DNA of 6,547 bases from positions 1,729 through 8,275 of the forward strand of contig CAJOFP010000167.1 in NCBI GenBank assembly GCA_905233795.1. Direction: 5' to 3'. Under the pieces are notes generated by a model that was given only the letters and a program-made list of their open reading frames with translations, searched no databases and was not told where the DNA came from. This document shows, piece after piece, positions 6,363-6,547 of this stretch. Positions within the stretch are counted from its first letter, which is position 1; every line of letters begins with the position of its first letter. The DNA comes from an uncultured Oscillibacter sp. (lineage in GTDB: Bacteria > Bacillota > Clostridia > Oscillospirales > Oscillospiraceae). The translations under genes were made by a program, and so were the position numbers.

Positions 6363-6390
6363 ATTTCTCATAGGTTCTAAATATAAATAA

Positions 6391-6547
6391 TTAAATAATC
6401 GTCCGTTTGAATAAATCGTCCAGTTTGATAATAATATCCGGGAAAATCACGCCGTGAAATTCCGTTTGAATTTTTTCCCGTTCCTCCGGCGTCATACGCG
6501 ATAAAATATTATCAGGATAAAAACTATACGCGTCGTGTAATATAAAT
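6391..6547 (-). CDS. C-terminal end of a probable Uma2-family (DUF820) nuclease
   Basis: On the minus strand the frame is open from the window edge (first whole codon at 6546) to the stop at 6393-6391, giving 51 residues of a gene that starts beyond the window. The tail contains LHDAYSFYPDNILSRM, then MTPEEREKIQTEFHG, then VIFPDIIIKLDDLF. The pattern of a Tyr-rich segment, an EER helix, TEF, then a hydrophobic strand and L-D/E-D-L/I-F near the end resembles the close of Uma2-type PD-(D/E)XK proteins that I recall from Bacillota. The catalytic residues would lie outside the window, so function cannot be checked. It converges on the ATPase gene across the repeat element. The coding call is good; the family call is moderate. 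Confidence 0.6.
   Translation of the reverse strand, partial: FILHDAYSFYPDNILSRMTPEEREKIQTEFHGVIFPDIIIKLDDLFKRTII

Noticed and set aside
6147..6371. 74-codon minus-strand frame across the GC-rich repeat
   Set aside because: Its Pro/Gly/Lys-rich content comes from translating the C/G-run inverted repeats; it has no supporting start signal.
1..6547. CRISPR array, tRNA or rRNA genes, insertion-sequence transposase
   Set aside because: I saw no regularly spaced repeats, no cloverleaf or rRNA-like stretch and no transposase motif on either strand.

Overview
The window looks like a bacterial chromosome segment with moderately GC-rich coding regions and very AT-rich intergenic DNA. It carries a type IV pilus/type II secretion ATPase, a cyclic di-GMP enzyme pair, a Y_phosphatase3-type phosphatase and an Uma2-like tail. 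Good Shine-Dalgarno sites, a sigma70-type promoter and multi-PAS EAL/GGDEF proteins fit an anaerobic, possibly diderm Bacillota (Negativicutes-like). That lineage call is a low-confidence inference; no rRNA or other marker is present.

Layout. (1) 1-839, plus strand: the 3' part of a tyrosine phosphatase gene, beginning left of the window and followed by an intrinsic terminator at 913-962. (2) 3925-1011, minus strand: two overlapping genes. The first is an EAL phosphodiesterase with an intact active site. The second is a PAS/degenerate-GGDEF/PAS protein. One PAS domain appears to be split across the gene boundary, where the stop of the first gene overlaps an in-frame ATG of the second (ATGA). 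(3) 3926-4457: an AT-rich divergent intergenic region holding a long terminator-like hairpin (4141-4201), an excellent sigma70 promoter (4321-4349), a tandem 10-mer and the leader of the next gene. (4) 4458-6173, plus strand: a GspE/PilB/MshE-type ATPase whose N-terminus fits the 24-5-24 MshEN cyclic di-GMP-binding pattern. (5) 6174-6390: non-coding DNA with a GC-rich nested inverted-repeat element (about 6240-6362). (6) 6547-6391, minus strand: the C-terminal 51 codons of a probable Uma2-family nuclease.

The most interesting reading is a local cyclic di-GMP circuit. A predicted cyclic di-GMP hydrolase, with a sensor partner whose own cyclase site is destroyed, is transcribed divergently from a secretion/pilus ATPase that should bind cyclic di-GMP directly. 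The enzyme pair probably lowers cyclic di-GMP in response to a PAS-sensed signal, and the ATPase would respond to the level. The individual families are known. The arrangement, the split PAS domain and the orphan position of the ATPase are what merit a second look.
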